Source: CAVWGP01 sp963754645
GTDB taxonomy: Bacteria; Pseudomonadota; Alphaproteobacteria; Bin65
NCBI GenBank assembly: GCA_963754645.1
Contig: CAVWGP010000004.1
Coordinates: forward strand, 992,001-1,056,000
Direction: 5' to 3'
DNA: 64,000 bases
Part shown: in pieces, positions 34,801 through 43,359 of the stretch
Layout of the letters: every line of letters starts with the position of its first letter
Numbering within the stretch: the first letter of the stretch is position 1
Notes under the pieces: model-generated
Seen by the model: only the letters and a program-made list of their open reading frames with translations
The model's database searches: none
Told to the model about the DNA's origin: nothing
Made by a program: the position numbers and the translations under genes

Positions 34801-35569
34801 TTATCCGTGCATCGTCAGCCCGCCCGAAACGCTGATGACCTGGCCGGTGATGTATCCCGCATCTTCGCTGGCGAGAAAAGCAATGGCGCCGACGATGTCG
34901 TCGGGCTGGGCGATGCGGCGCAGCGGGATCGCCTTGGCGAGCGCGTCGTGGACCTTCTTGCCGGCCTCGCCCTCGCCGATGAAATCGTGGAACAGGGCGG
35001 TGTCGGTCGGGCCGGGGGCGACCGCGTTGAGCGTGATGTTCGAGCGCGCCATCTCGCGCGCCATGGTTTTCGTGAACGCGATGATGCCGCCCTTGCAGGC
35101 GGAATAGACCGCCTCGCCCGACGAGCCGACGCGGCCCGCGTCGGACGCGACATTGACGACGCGGCCGGCGCGTTGCTTGACCATGATCGGCAGCACCGCG
35201 TGATGCAGATTGATCGGCCCGCGCAGATTGATCGGCGATCACCTTGTCCCACAGCGCCGGATCGGTTTCGAGAAACAGCGCGAAGCGGTCCCAGCCCGCA
35301 TTGTTGATGAGCGCGTCGATGCGGCCGGCGGATGCGGCAAAGTTCGCCACCGTGCGCTGCACCGCGGCGTGGTCGGTTATGTCGGTGTCATAAGCGTGCG
35401 CCGTGGCGCCGAGCGCGCGGGCGCCGGCGGCGGATTTCTCAGCCGCCGCCAAGTCGCGGTCGATCAGCCCCAGCACGCAGCCTTCCTCTGCCAGGCGCTT
35501 GACCAGCGCCGTGCCGATGCCGCCGCCCGCGCCGGTGACGAGAACGGCCTTGCCTTTCAGTCCGCGCAT
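34801..35569 (-). CDS. Short-chain dehydrogenase/reductase, one-base frameshift
   Basis: SDR-family oxidoreductase of about 255 residues. Frame one carries the cofactor motif VLVTGAGGGIGTALVKRLA and LINNAGWDRFALFLETDPAL, ending LWDKVIA. Frame two continues INLRGPINLHHAVLPIMV, then the catalytic SGEAVYSACKGGIIAFTK (Tyr/Lys), LNAVAPGPTDTALFHDF and a C-terminal YITGQVISVSGGLTMHG. One extra base in the plus-strand GG at 35234-35235 explains the break. Start at ATG 35569 (MRGLKGKAVLVTG). It is 16 bp downstream of an enoyl-CoA hydratase on the same strand, so probably acts on an acyl-CoA intermediate; a cyclohexane or benzoyl-type CoA route is possible but not shown. Confidence 0.82.
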
Positions 35570-35585
35570 CGCGTGCTCCCGTGCC

Positions 35586-36398
35586 TTATATCGGCGACTT
35601 TTTCGGATAAACCGGCTTGCGCTTCTCCTGGAAGCTGGCGAAACCTTCCTTGGCGTCACCCGTGTTCCAGCCCATGAACTCGAGCGCCAGGGACGCTTCG
35701 AAGCTCGGGCCCGCGAGGCGCAGCCAATTGTTGAGCGCGTGCTTGGTGAAACTAATCGCCGTGCGCGCGCCGTTGGCGAGCTTTGCCGCGACCTCGATGC
35801 TCTTTTTTTCGAGCTCGGCGTCCTCGACGCAGAGCGAGACCAGGCCGATGCGCTCGGCTTCCTCGCCGGTCAGCGGATCGCAGGTCAGCAGATAATACTT
35901 GGCCTTCGCCATGCCGCAGAGCAGTGGCCAGATGATGGCGGCGTGATCGCCGGCAGCGACGCCGAGGCGCGTGTGCCCATCGATGATGCGCGCCGATTTC
36001 GCCGCGATGGTGATGTCGCACACCATGCCGGCGGCAAGGCCGGCGCCGACCGCGGCGCCGTTGATCGCCGCGATCGTCGGCTTGCCGCAATTGATCACGT
36101 TGTAGACGATGTCGCGCGCCTCCTTCCAAACCTTGAGGCGGTAATCGTTGTCCTTGAAAATATTTTCGATTACCGAGAACTCGGCGCCGGCCGAGAAGGC
36201 CTGTTCGCCGCCGCGCAGGATGACGGCGCCGACATCGGGATCCTTGTCGATATCGCGCCAAATTTCCACCAGCTCGGAATGCATGCGCGCGTCGGCGGCA
36301 TTCATTTTGCTGGCCGGATTGTTCATCGTAACGCGCAGCACGCCCGGCTGGGGCCAATCGAATTTCAGGCGCTGATAGGCGGCATATCGGTCGGACAT
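35586..36398 (-). CDS. Enoyl-CoA hydratase/isomerase family protein
   Basis: Crotonase-fold protein of 270 residues. VILRGGEQAFSAGAEFSVIE and INGAAVGAGLAAGMVCDITI give the oxyanion-hole loops. IIDGHTRLGVAAGDHAAIIW occupies the catalytic loop position with Asp where many hydratases have Glu, so the chemistry may differ. The C-terminus FASFQEKRKPVYPKKSPI is typical of enoyl-CoA hydratases. It leads the pair with the SDR. Confidence 0.88.
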   Translation of the reverse strand: MSDRYAAYQRLKFDWPQPGVLRVTMNNPASKMNAADARMHSELVEIWRDIDKDPDVGAVILRGGEQAFSAGAEFSVIENIFKDNDYRLKVWKEARDIVYNVINCGKPTIAAINGAAVGAGLAAGMVCDITIAAKSARIIDGHTRLGVAAGDHAAIIWPLLCGMAKAKYYLLTCDPLTGEEAERIGLVSLCVEDAELEKKSIEVAAKLANGARTAISFTKHALNNWLRLAGPSFEASLALEFMGWNTGDAKEGFASFQEKRKPVYPKKSPI

Positions 36399-36440
36399 GG
36401 TCTCTCGCTATAGGGGTTCGCGGATCGGGCGGCGCGGCGG

Positions 36441-37088
36441 CTATTTCTTCTTCGGCGGCGCGGGCGTCGCCGGCGCCTCGGGTGGCGGCGGACAATAGGT
36501 CTCTTCGGCGACGCGGCATTTCATGTCGCGGTTTTCCTGATTGATCTCGATGGCGTTGACGACGATCTCGGCGACCTTTTTCTCGCACAGTTGGAGCGCC
36601 AAGGTGCGAGCGTCGCCCATGGTGACGGCGCGCGCCAGGCCGCGCACGGCGCGGACATCGGCTTCAAGCGTCTTCGTGCAGGAATAGTAGACGCGCCGCG
36701 CCGCGTCGTAGCAATTGTCGTCGACGCGCTGGCGGTAGACCTCGACGCGCGGCGTCGCTAAGGCCGTGGGTACGCGCTTGTCGGAGGTGCCGAACCACTT
36801 GGTCCGCATGTTCTCGGCGTCGCGCGGGCGGATATCGCCGATCCAGGCGGCGCCGGTCGCGTCCTTATAGGCCATCATCACCGGCTCGCTGCGCGGGCCG
36901 TAGATGCAAAGCTCGCCGACGCCAGAGATGGCCGGCGGATCGTTGGGCGTTGCCGGCGGCGCGGCGACATTGGGCGCCGAGGGCGGGGCTGCCGGCGGCG
37001 CCGAGGCGGTTTTGCGCTCGCCGTCGCCGCAGCCGAGCAGCGCGAGCGAGCAGGCGAGGGCGAGACGGACGCGAATTCGTGGCGGCAT
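36441..37088 (-). CDS. Lipoprotein of unknown function
   Basis: A 215-residue lipoprotein: ALACSLALLGC gives the lipobox with the lipidated Cys near residue 20. A proline/alanine linker follows, then a globular part with several cysteines (GELCIYGPRSEPVMMAY, VDDNCYDAARRVYYSCTK, LALQLCEKKVAEIV) that could form disulfides, and a proline-rich tail ending PPKKK. ATG 37088 is used. Family not recognised. Confidence 0.65.
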   Translation of the reverse strand: MPPRIRVRLALACSLALLGCGDGERKTASAPPAAPPSAPNVAAPPATPNDPPAISGVGELCIYGPRSEPVMMAYKDATGAAWIGDIRPRDAENMRTKWFGTSDKRVPTALATPRVEVYRQRVDDNCYDAARRVYYSCTKTLEADVRAVRGLARAVTMGDARTLALQLCEKKVAEIVVNAIEINQENRDMKCRVAEETYCPPPPEAPATPAPPKKK

Positions 37089-37180
37089 GACGGAACCTGA
37101 TCTGGTTGCCCCTATATGCCGTGGCGCGGGCGGGCGCGGCAAGGGTTTGCGCCGCCGCGGGCGGCATCGCAAGATGGCGC

Positions 37181-38627
37181 ATGACCTTGGCCACGAACCG
37201 CCACGCATTGTTGACGACGGCCGAAATGTATCGCGCCGATGCGGCGGCGATGGCGGCGGGAATTTCCGGCCCCGCGCTGATGGAAGCGGCGGGCCGCGCC
37301 GTGGCCGACATTGTCATTCGGCGCTGGGCCAAGCGGCCGGTGGTCGCCCTATGCGGCCCGGGCAACAATGGCGGCGACGGCTTCGTCGCGGCGCGCCACC
37401 TTGCGGATGCGGGCTGGAGCGTGCGCGTTGCCTTGCTCGGCGAGCGCGCGGCGCTCAAGGGCGATGCGGCCTGGGCGGCCGGACGATGGCATGGCGGCAT
37501 CGTGCCGCTCGGCCGCGACGCGCTCGCCGGCGCCGGTCTTGTCATCGACGCGATTTTCGGCGCCGGCCTCGATCGGCCGCTGGCGGGCGCGGCTGTGGAA
37601 GCGATCGCCGCGCTGCGGACAGCGGCCTTGCCGATTATCGCCGTCGATGTGCCGAGCGGGGTATCGGGCGATAGCGGCGCGGTGCTGGGCGACGCGGCGC
37701 CGGCGCACACAACAGTGACGTTCTTCCGCCGCAAGCCCGGCCACCTCCTGGTTCCAGGCCGCGACTTGTGCGGCGAGGTCGTTGTCGCCGATATCGGCAT
37801 CCCCGAGGCGGTCTTGGCCGAAATTCAGCCGCGCAGCGCGGCGAACGATCCCGATTTGTGGCGCGCGGCGCGGCCTCCGCTGCGTTCCGCCGATCACAAA
37901 TACACGCGCGGCCATGTCGCCGTCGTCGCCGGCGCAATGGCCGGCGCGGCGCAGCTCGCCGCCAGCGCCGCCGCGCATGTCGGAGCCGGCATGGTGACTG
38001 TGCTGACGCAGGACGAGCCGGCGATGGAATTCGCAGGTTTGCCGGCCGCCATTATCCGCGGCCCGCTCGGCAAACTCGCCGAATTCGCGCCGGTGCGAAA
38101 ATTGCGCGCGCTGCTGATCGGCCCGGGCCTCGGCCGCTCGGCGGACGCGCGCCGCGTGACCGAAGACGGTCTCGCCCTCGGCCTTCCACTCGTGCTTGAC
38201 GCCAATTCGCTCACGGCCTTTGCCGGCGAAGCGCACAGGTCTCGCGCGCCTGCGTCGATCGGAGCTTGTGGTTACGCCGCATGACGGCGAATTCGCCCGG
38301 CTTTGGCCCACGATTGCCGGCGACCGCCTGACGCGCGCCCGTGCCGGTGCTGTGGCGCTGGGCGCCGTGGTGGTGCTGAAGGGTGCCGACAGCGTCGTCG
38401 CTGCGCCGGACGGCCGCGCCATCGTTAACGGCAATGCGCCGCCTTGGCTCGCGACAGCAGGCGCCGGCGACGTGCTTGCCGGTCTCGTTCTCGGCCTGCT
38501 TGGGCAGGGCATGCCGGCCTTCGAGGCCGCAGCGGCCGCGGTTTGGCTGCATGGCGCGGCCGCCACCGCGATCGGTCCCGGCCTTATCGCCGACGATATA
38601 GCCGGCGCCTTGCCCCAGCCCTGGTAG
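37181..38627 (+). CDS. nnr: Bifunctional NAD(P)HX epimerase/dehydratase, one-base frameshift
   Basis: Repairs hydrated NAD(P)H: an N-terminal YjeF_N epimerase (about residues 1-215) and a C-terminal ribokinase-like ADP-dependent dehydratase. Visible motifs are VVALCGPGNNGGDGFVAARH (NADPHX site), VIDAIFGAGLDRPLAG and IAVDVPSGVSGD in the first domain. KYTRGHVAVVAGAMAGAAQL, LLIGPGLGRS and LVLDANSLTAFAGEA follow, then after the break LVVTPHDGEFARL and TAGAGDVLAGLVLGLLGQGM. One extra G at 38238-38239 separates LTAFAGEA from SLARLRRSE. About 481 residues when joined, normal for the fused enzyme. All catalytic regions are present, so the gene is probably intact. Confidence 0.88.
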
Positions 38628-38734
38628 CGGCGAAAAAAAGTAAACCGTTAGGTCCCCGCGTTAATCATTTTGCAAGAAAATCGGCAATAAATTCACCCCA
38701 TAGCCGAAGACCATAAAAAAAGTCGGCGCAAACA

Positions 38735-39043
38735 ATGGGGACTGGAGCAATGGCCGAGAAACGCTCACGACGGCTTTTCGGAAGCCGAAACGAACCCGAC
38801 ACCATCAAGCCCGGCGCTCAATTCATGCGCAAGCGCGACGACCAGACGGTCGAGACCGCCGAGGTGCGCGGCATCTATCTCGATCCGCTCGGCATTCCCC
38901 ATGTGCGCTACAATTTGCAGATCGCGCATCCGGGCAAGAGCCAGAAGATCTTCCTCGAAGGTCCGCGCGTCCTGGCGCTCGCCGCCTTCGCCGATCATTT
39001 CCGCGAGCAAATCTTGGCTGCGACGAGCCCCGTCGCCGCCTAA
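38735..39043 (+). CDS. Conserved hypothetical small protein
   Basis: A 102-residue basic protein (97 if ATG 38750 is used), e.g. KRSRRLFGSRNEPDTIKPGA and VRYNLQIAHPGKSQKIFLEG with a final helix LALAAFADHFREQIL. There is no signal peptide or membrane span. GGAG lies only two bases before ATG 38750, too close for that start, so I kept ATG 38735. The preceding 100 bp are AT-rich and probably hold its promoter. It lies 73 bp upstream of mnmA; function unknown. Confidence 0.6.
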   Translation: MGTGAMAEKRSRRLFGSRNEPDTIKPGAQFMRKRDDQTVETAEVRGIYLDPLGIPHVRYNLQIAHPGKSQKIFLEGPRVLALAAFADHFREQILAATSPVAA

Positions 39044-39116
39044 ATTCGCGGCGCGCGGCCGGCGCCATTGGCGACGGCGCCTTGCCCTCGAGCGGGCGGC
39101 GACTATATTCGCCGCC

Positions 39117-40299
39117 ATGAACTCCCTCGACATCGCTAAGCCTCCGGGCGAAACCCGCGTCGTCGTCGCCATGTCCGGCGGCGTCGATAGCTCGGTCGTC
39201 GCCGCGCTGATGGCGGAGCAGGGCTACGACGTCGTCGGCATCACCTTGCAGCTCTACGACAATGGCGCCGCGATCGGCCGCAAAGGCGCGTGCTGCGCCG
39301 GCCAGGACATCCACGATGCCCGCCGCGTCGCCGACCGGCTCGGCATTCCGCACTACGTGCTCGATTACGAATCGCGCTTCCGCCAGGCGGTGATGGAGGA
39401 TTTCGCCGACACTTATCTTGTCGGGCGCCACGCCGATCCCATGCGTGCGCTGCAATCAGCGCGTCAAGTTCGGCGATCTGCTGGCCACCGCGCGCGAACT
39501 CGGCGCCGATGCGCTCGCCACCGGCCACTACGCACGCCGGCTTGCAGGGCCAAACGGGCCGCAATTGCTCCGCGCCGCCGACCCGGCCAAGGACCAGAGC
39601 TATTTTCTGTTCGCGACGACGCGCGCGCAGCTCGATCTGTTGCGCTTTCCCCTGGGCGGCATGAGCAAGGAGCAGACCCGCGCCCATGCCACGCGGCTCG
39701 ATCTGCCCGTCGCCGCCAAGCCCGATAGCCAGGATATCTGCTTCGTGCCGAACGGCTCCTACGTGTCGGTGGTCGAAAAGCTGCGGCCCGGCGCGGCCGA
39801 GCCGGGCGACATCGTGCATCTCGACGGCCGCGTGCTGGGCCGGCATCCGGGCATAATCCATTTCACCGTCGGTCAGCGCCGCGGCTTGGGCTTGGTTGCC
39901 GGCAGCCATGAGCAGGTTTTCGTCGTGCGGCTCGATGCCGCCGAGCGGCGCGTCATGGTCGGCCCGCGCGCGGCATTGGCGTCGCCCGGTCTGGCCCTGC
40001 ACGAGCTCAATTGGCTCGGCGACGAGCCATTGGACGATGCCGGCCTCGCGGTCGAGGTCAAGATACGGTCGGCCAGTCCGCTCGCCCCGGCGCGCGTGTT
40101 CTCCCGCGGCCCGGGACGCGCCGCCGTCGCTTTCGAAACGCCGCTGGAAGGCGTGGCGCCGGGCCAAGCCTGCGTGCTCTATCGCGACGAGCGCGTGCTG
40201 GGCGGCGGCTGGATCCAGCGTCCGGAATCGGATGCGGCAAGCACGGCGGCACGACCGTCAACGGCGCGCATTGACAGCGCCCGAGCCGCCGCCATATAG
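39117..40299 (+). CDS. mnmA: tRNA-specific 2-thiouridylase MnmA, one-base frameshift
   Basis: Thiolates U34 of tRNA-Lys, -Glu and -Gln. The PP-loop VVVAMSGGVDSSVVAALMAE binds ATP. CCAGQDIHDARRVADRLGIP follows. The frame breaks at DFADTYL, and the next frame resumes SGATPIPCVRCNQRVKFGDL with the first catalytic cysteine. It then has ALATGHYARRL, KDQSYFLFATTRAQL and SQDICFVPNGSYVSVVEKL with the second cysteine. The break is CTG read as CTTG at 39417-39420. Joined length about 393 residues is normal. MnmA is nearly universal and often essential, which argues that the shift is a consensus error rather than gene loss. A tRNA-Met gene follows 22 bp later. Confidence 0.92.
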
Positions 40300-40321
40300 G
40301 CACCTGTCTCAACGATCTCGC

Positions 40322-40398
40322 GGCGGAGTAGCTCAGCTGGTTAGAGCAGGGGAATCATAATCCCAAGGTCGGGGGTTCAAGTCCCTCCTCCGCTACCA
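40322..40398 (+). tRNA. tRNA-Met (CAT), elongator type
   Basis: Cloverleaf with acceptor GGCGGAG pairing CTCCGCT (terminal G-U), D-arm GCTCAGCTGGTTAGAGC, and an anticodon arm with CAT at 40356-40358. The T-arm is GGGGGTTCAAGTCCCTC, the discriminator is A and CCA is encoded. Sequence features match elongator tRNA-Met of alphaproteobacteria better than initiator tRNA or the CAT-bearing tRNA-Ile. Confidence 0.93.
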
Positions 40399-40410
40399 AT
40401 CATAAATTTG

Positions 40411-40458
40411 TCCAGCCCGGAGACATGGGTGACGGAACGTACCTAAGACATGGGTGAC
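40411..40458. repeat. 13-bp direct repeat next to tRNA-Met, possible IS481-like end remnant
   Basis: AGACATGGGTGAC occurs at 40421-40433 and again at 40446-40458, starting just 13 bp after the tRNA CCA with TGTCCAGCCCGG before it. From memory, IS481-family ends contain closely similar CACCCATGTCT sequence. No transposase frame is present, so at most a remnant end remains. Confidence 0.4.
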
Positions 40459-40526
40459 AACCCTGGGCCGAAGGGGTTGTCGAGGGCCGGCAAGGGCTGC
40501 GCGATCGGCCCGTTTGCGTTTGGGGG

Positions 40527-41279
40527 CTATACGATCCTGATCGAGAGATCGGGCAGGCCATGGATCGAACCGACGATGACGTCGCCCTTGACCACTGGGC
40601 CGACATTTTCGGGCGTGCCGGAAAAAACGATATCGCCCGGAAACAGCTCGTTCGCTTCCGACAGTTTCGCGATCTGCTCGGCGACGCTCCAGATCATGTG
40701 CGACAGCGTCGAACTCTGTTTCAATGCGCCGTTAACCGACAGCGCGATCAGGCCGTTGCTGATATGGCCGACGTGCTCGACTTTGTGGAGGGGGCCGACC
40801 GGCGCCGAGCGATCGAAGGACTTGCCGATTTCCCAAGGTTTCTTCAGATCGCCCATGGCGCGCTGCAAATCGCGCCGCGTCATGTCGAGGCCGACGGCAT
40901 AGCCGTAGACGTGGTCGAGCGCCTTCTCGATCGCAATGTCCCTGCCGCCCAGTTTCAGCGCGACGACGAGTTCGACCTCATAATGGTAATTTTTGGTGAG
41001 CGGCGGGTAAGGATGATCGGCGATTTGCGCAACCGGAACCACTTGAATCGCGTCGGTCGGCTTCTGGAAGAAAAACGGCGGCTCGCGCGCCGGGTCCGAG
41101 CCCATTTCGCGCGCATGCGCGGCATAGTTGCGGCCGATGCAATAGACGCGGCGGACCGGAAAGACTTTGTCGCCGCGGAACTCGGGGATCACGGTCTGGG
41201 CCAACTGGAACGCCAGACTTCGCGGCTTGCTCTTGTCGACGCCGGCTTTCAGCGCGCTGCGTGGATCGATAGCTGCCAT
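40527..41279 (-). CDS. Fumarylacetoacetate hydrolase family protein
   Basis: FAH-superfamily C-C hydrolase or decarboxylase of 250 residues. VRRVYCIGRNYAAHAREMG and PFFFQKPTDAIQVV are the N-terminal signature. NYHYEVELVVALKLGG holds the metal-binding ExE and GYAVGLDMTRRDLQ the metal Asp. NELFPGDIVFSGTPENVGPV is the conserved C-terminal segment. Mg2+-dependent action on acylpyruvates or hydroxy-muconate-type compounds is typical; the exact substrate is unknown. ATG 41279 is preferred over an in-frame GTG at 41288. It stands alone between tRNA-Met and the NnrS gene. Confidence 0.87.
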   Translation of the reverse strand: MAAIDPRSALKAGVDKSKPRSLAFQLAQTVIPEFRGDKVFPVRRVYCIGRNYAAHAREMGSDPAREPPFFFQKPTDAIQVVPVAQIADHPYPPLTKNYHYEVELVVALKLGGRDIAIEKALDHVYGYAVGLDMTRRDLQRAMGDLKKPWEIGKSFDRSAPVGPLHKVEHVGHISNGLIALSVNGALKQSSTLSHMIWSVAEQIAKLSEANELFPGDIVFSGTPENVGPVVKGDVIVGSIHGLPDLSIRIV

Positions 41280-41411
41280 ACTAACCACATATCGGGGTTA
41301 CGCATAATTAGGGAATCGTTTCGGCCGGAGTGCTGGGGGCGATTGGTGAGGCGGCAGATATTCACCCGAGGCGGCGCCTGTCAACATTTTCGTGCGGCAG
41401 ACGGATGCCGA

Positions 41412-42611
41412 CTATCCTGGCTTTCCGCTTGTGCGAAGACCAACCAGCACGGGCCCATAATGGAGCACGAACACCAAATATCCGAGCGCCCAAAGGGCGC
41501 CGCCCGCGGCGTTGAGGGTTTCGACCCAGGCAATGGGCGCCACGGCACTGCCGACGCGCAACGCGGCGCCGAGCGTTATCAAACGATAAAGTGCCGCGGT
41601 CGTGCGATCGGCCGTCAAAGGCTGGCCGCTGTGGCCCAGCGTCGCCCGGGTCATGACCGCGGCCGCCATGGCGCCGACGCAGCCGGCCGTGAGCGCGTGA
41701 AACGCCGCCGCCGTCAGGTTGAGTCCGCCGAGGCGCGCTGCGGCGTCGATCGCCAGTCCGGCGACGAGCCAGCCATAGCCAAGGTGCAGGCTCCAGACCA
41801 ATGGAACGCCGAAGGTGCGCCAGAAGCGCCAGCGCAGCCACCGAGCGCCATTCGCCAGCGCCGCGCCCGCGCCGATTGCGCCCGCGATGCGGTCAGGTGC
41901 ATCGGCCGCGAGGGCCGCGGCGTAACCCGCAACGCTCAACACGGCAACGATGCCGAGGCGGCGCTGCGGCGGCAAGGCGAGCGGTCTGCCGGCCGCTTTC
42001 AAACCGCTCATCGTGAAGGCCGGGACGATGCGGCCGCCGATGATCGAGATCGTCAACAGCAAGAGGCCGATCGCGCCATAGAGACCGTGCCGTGCCGTGG
42101 CCCCGCCGGCGCCCAGCGCGTCCAAATGCGTCGCGAGATTGGCGGTCCAGAGCAGCGCCACGATCGCCACGACGGCGCCGTTGCGCCGCGCCGCGTGGCG
42201 CAGGATCGGGCCGGCAAGGAAAAATGCCAGCACCGGAAGGAAGGCAAGGTCGCAGGCGGCAAAAACGATTGCGCCGGCGCCGCCGCCGAACCAGGCCGCA
42301 ATACGCGCCGCAAGCCAGAGCGCGACCAAGAGGCCGAGGCGGGCACCGCGCAACGGCGGCGTGCCGGTCCAGTTCGGCACGGCGGTGAGCAAAAAACCGG
42401 TCATGGCCGCGCCGGCAAATCCGAACACCATCTCGTGGGCATGCCAATAGGAGGGCGGCCAAGGCTGGGCGAGCGCAATCCAGCCGCGCAAGACCGCGAG
42501 CCAGAGTGCGATCGAGAGCACCGCATGCACGCCCGCGAGCAAGAAAAACGGCCGGAATCCAAATTCCAAAAAGCGCGCGGCCCGCGCGCCAAAGCGACTG
42601 GAAAAACTCAT
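41412..42611 (-). CDS. nnrS: NnrS family membrane protein
   Basis: Polytopic haem/copper membrane protein linked to nitric-oxide stress tolerance (family knowledge). The 399-residue protein has about twelve spans; FGFRPFFLLAGVHAVLSIAL is the typical NnrS start, followed by YWHAHEMVFGFAGAAMTGFL with conserved histidines, LTAVPNWTGTPPLRG, IGGRIVPAFT and FHALTAGCVGAMAAAVMTRA. ATG 42611 (MSFSSRFGARAARFLEFGFR) is used. No denitrification genes are nearby; a CopD-like membrane protein gene lies just upstream on the same strand. Confidence 0.9.
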   Translation of the reverse strand: MSFSSRFGARAARFLEFGFRPFFLLAGVHAVLSIALWLAVLRGWIALAQPWPPSYWHAHEMVFGFAGAAMTGFLLTAVPNWTGTPPLRGARLGLLVALWLAARIAAWFGGGAGAIVFAACDLAFLPVLAFFLAGPILRHAARRNGAVVAIVALLWTANLATHLDALGAGGATARHGLYGAIGLLLLTISIIGGRIVPAFTMSGLKAAGRPLALPPQRRLGIVAVLSVAGYAAALAADAPDRIAGAIGAGAALANGARWLRWRFWRTFGVPLVWSLHLGYGWLVAGLAIDAAARLGGLNLTAAAFHALTAGCVGAMAAAVMTRATLGHSGQPLTADRTTAALYRLITLGAALRVGSAVAPIAWVETLNAAGGALWALGYLVFVLHYGPVLVGLRTSGKPG

Positions 42612-42696
42612 CGGCGCCTTCCGTTTTTCGAAGCGATTGCTAACGCGGCTGGCCAAGCCCGCCCTTGAGCGGAATCAATCGGCTCGTGCCGGCGGC

Positions 42697-43182
42697 TCAG
42701 AAAAACGGCCAGCCATGGCTGCCGGCAACGGCGCCGGCAACCGTCACGAGGCTGAGGCCCAGAAGCAGCCAATGCAGCCGGCCGAGGAGGCGAAACACGC
42801 GATCCGGATCCTGCTCCGCGATGCGGTGAACCCGCCGCCGCAGGAAAAGCGGCTCGGCCACGAACAGAACGATCGTGAAGACAAGCCACACCAGCACCAT
42901 GGCGTGCATCCACCAAAATCGAAGCGACGCAAATCGGAGCCAAAGGTCGTTCGCGTATATCATGTAGAACCCGCTCGCGCCGGCAAGCAAGGTCGTCACC
43001 CGCGACTGCAGGGCGAACCGTGCCTCGATCCGCTCGAATAGCGCGACGCGGTCGCGCGCCTGGTCGAGCGTGCCGATGCCCGGCAGGAGCACGGCGGCGA
43101 CGAAGGCGACGCCGCCGATCCAAAGAACGACGGCGAAGACGTGAACGACTCGGGCAAGCGTGACGGCGTCGAATTCGTGCAT
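42697..43182 (-). CDS. CopD-like four-helix membrane protein
   Basis: A 161-residue inner-membrane protein with four spans: VHVFAVVLWIGGVAFVAAVL, LLAGASGFYMIYA, MHAMVLVWLVFTIVLFVAEP and LHWLLLGLSLVTVAGAVAG. HVFAVVLWIGG and the two later histidines resemble the b-type haem or copper ligands of CopD/DUF2269-like proteins. It is 86 bp upstream of nnrS on the same strand, and both may serve respiratory or NO-related membrane functions; that link is inference. Confidence 0.75.
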   Translation of the reverse strand: MHEFDAVTLARVVHVFAVVLWIGGVAFVAAVLLPGIGTLDQARDRVALFERIEARFALQSRVTTLLAGASGFYMIYANDLWLRFASLRFWWMHAMVLVWLVFTIVLFVAEPLFLRRRVHRIAEQDPDRVFRLLGRLHWLLLGLSLVTVAGAVAGSHGWPFF

Positions 43183-43359
43183 GGCAAGGTTTCGGCCGGA
43201 GCGGAGTTCGCCGGTGCCACTTGCACGGCATCGGCGGGCCGAAATCAAGATCGCGCGACGCCGCAGCCCGGCGCAAGGCGGCTCTGCATTTCCGCTCTCG
43301 CGGATGCGGTGCTTCGCCGGTATGGTACGGCGCAAATCCAGTTCGGCGGGGGGCGACGA

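Noticed and set aside
40560..42668. A 702-codon plus-strand frame opposite the FAH and NnrS genes
   Set aside because: Shadow of two well-supported minus-strand genes with low-complexity Arg/Gln/Asp content.
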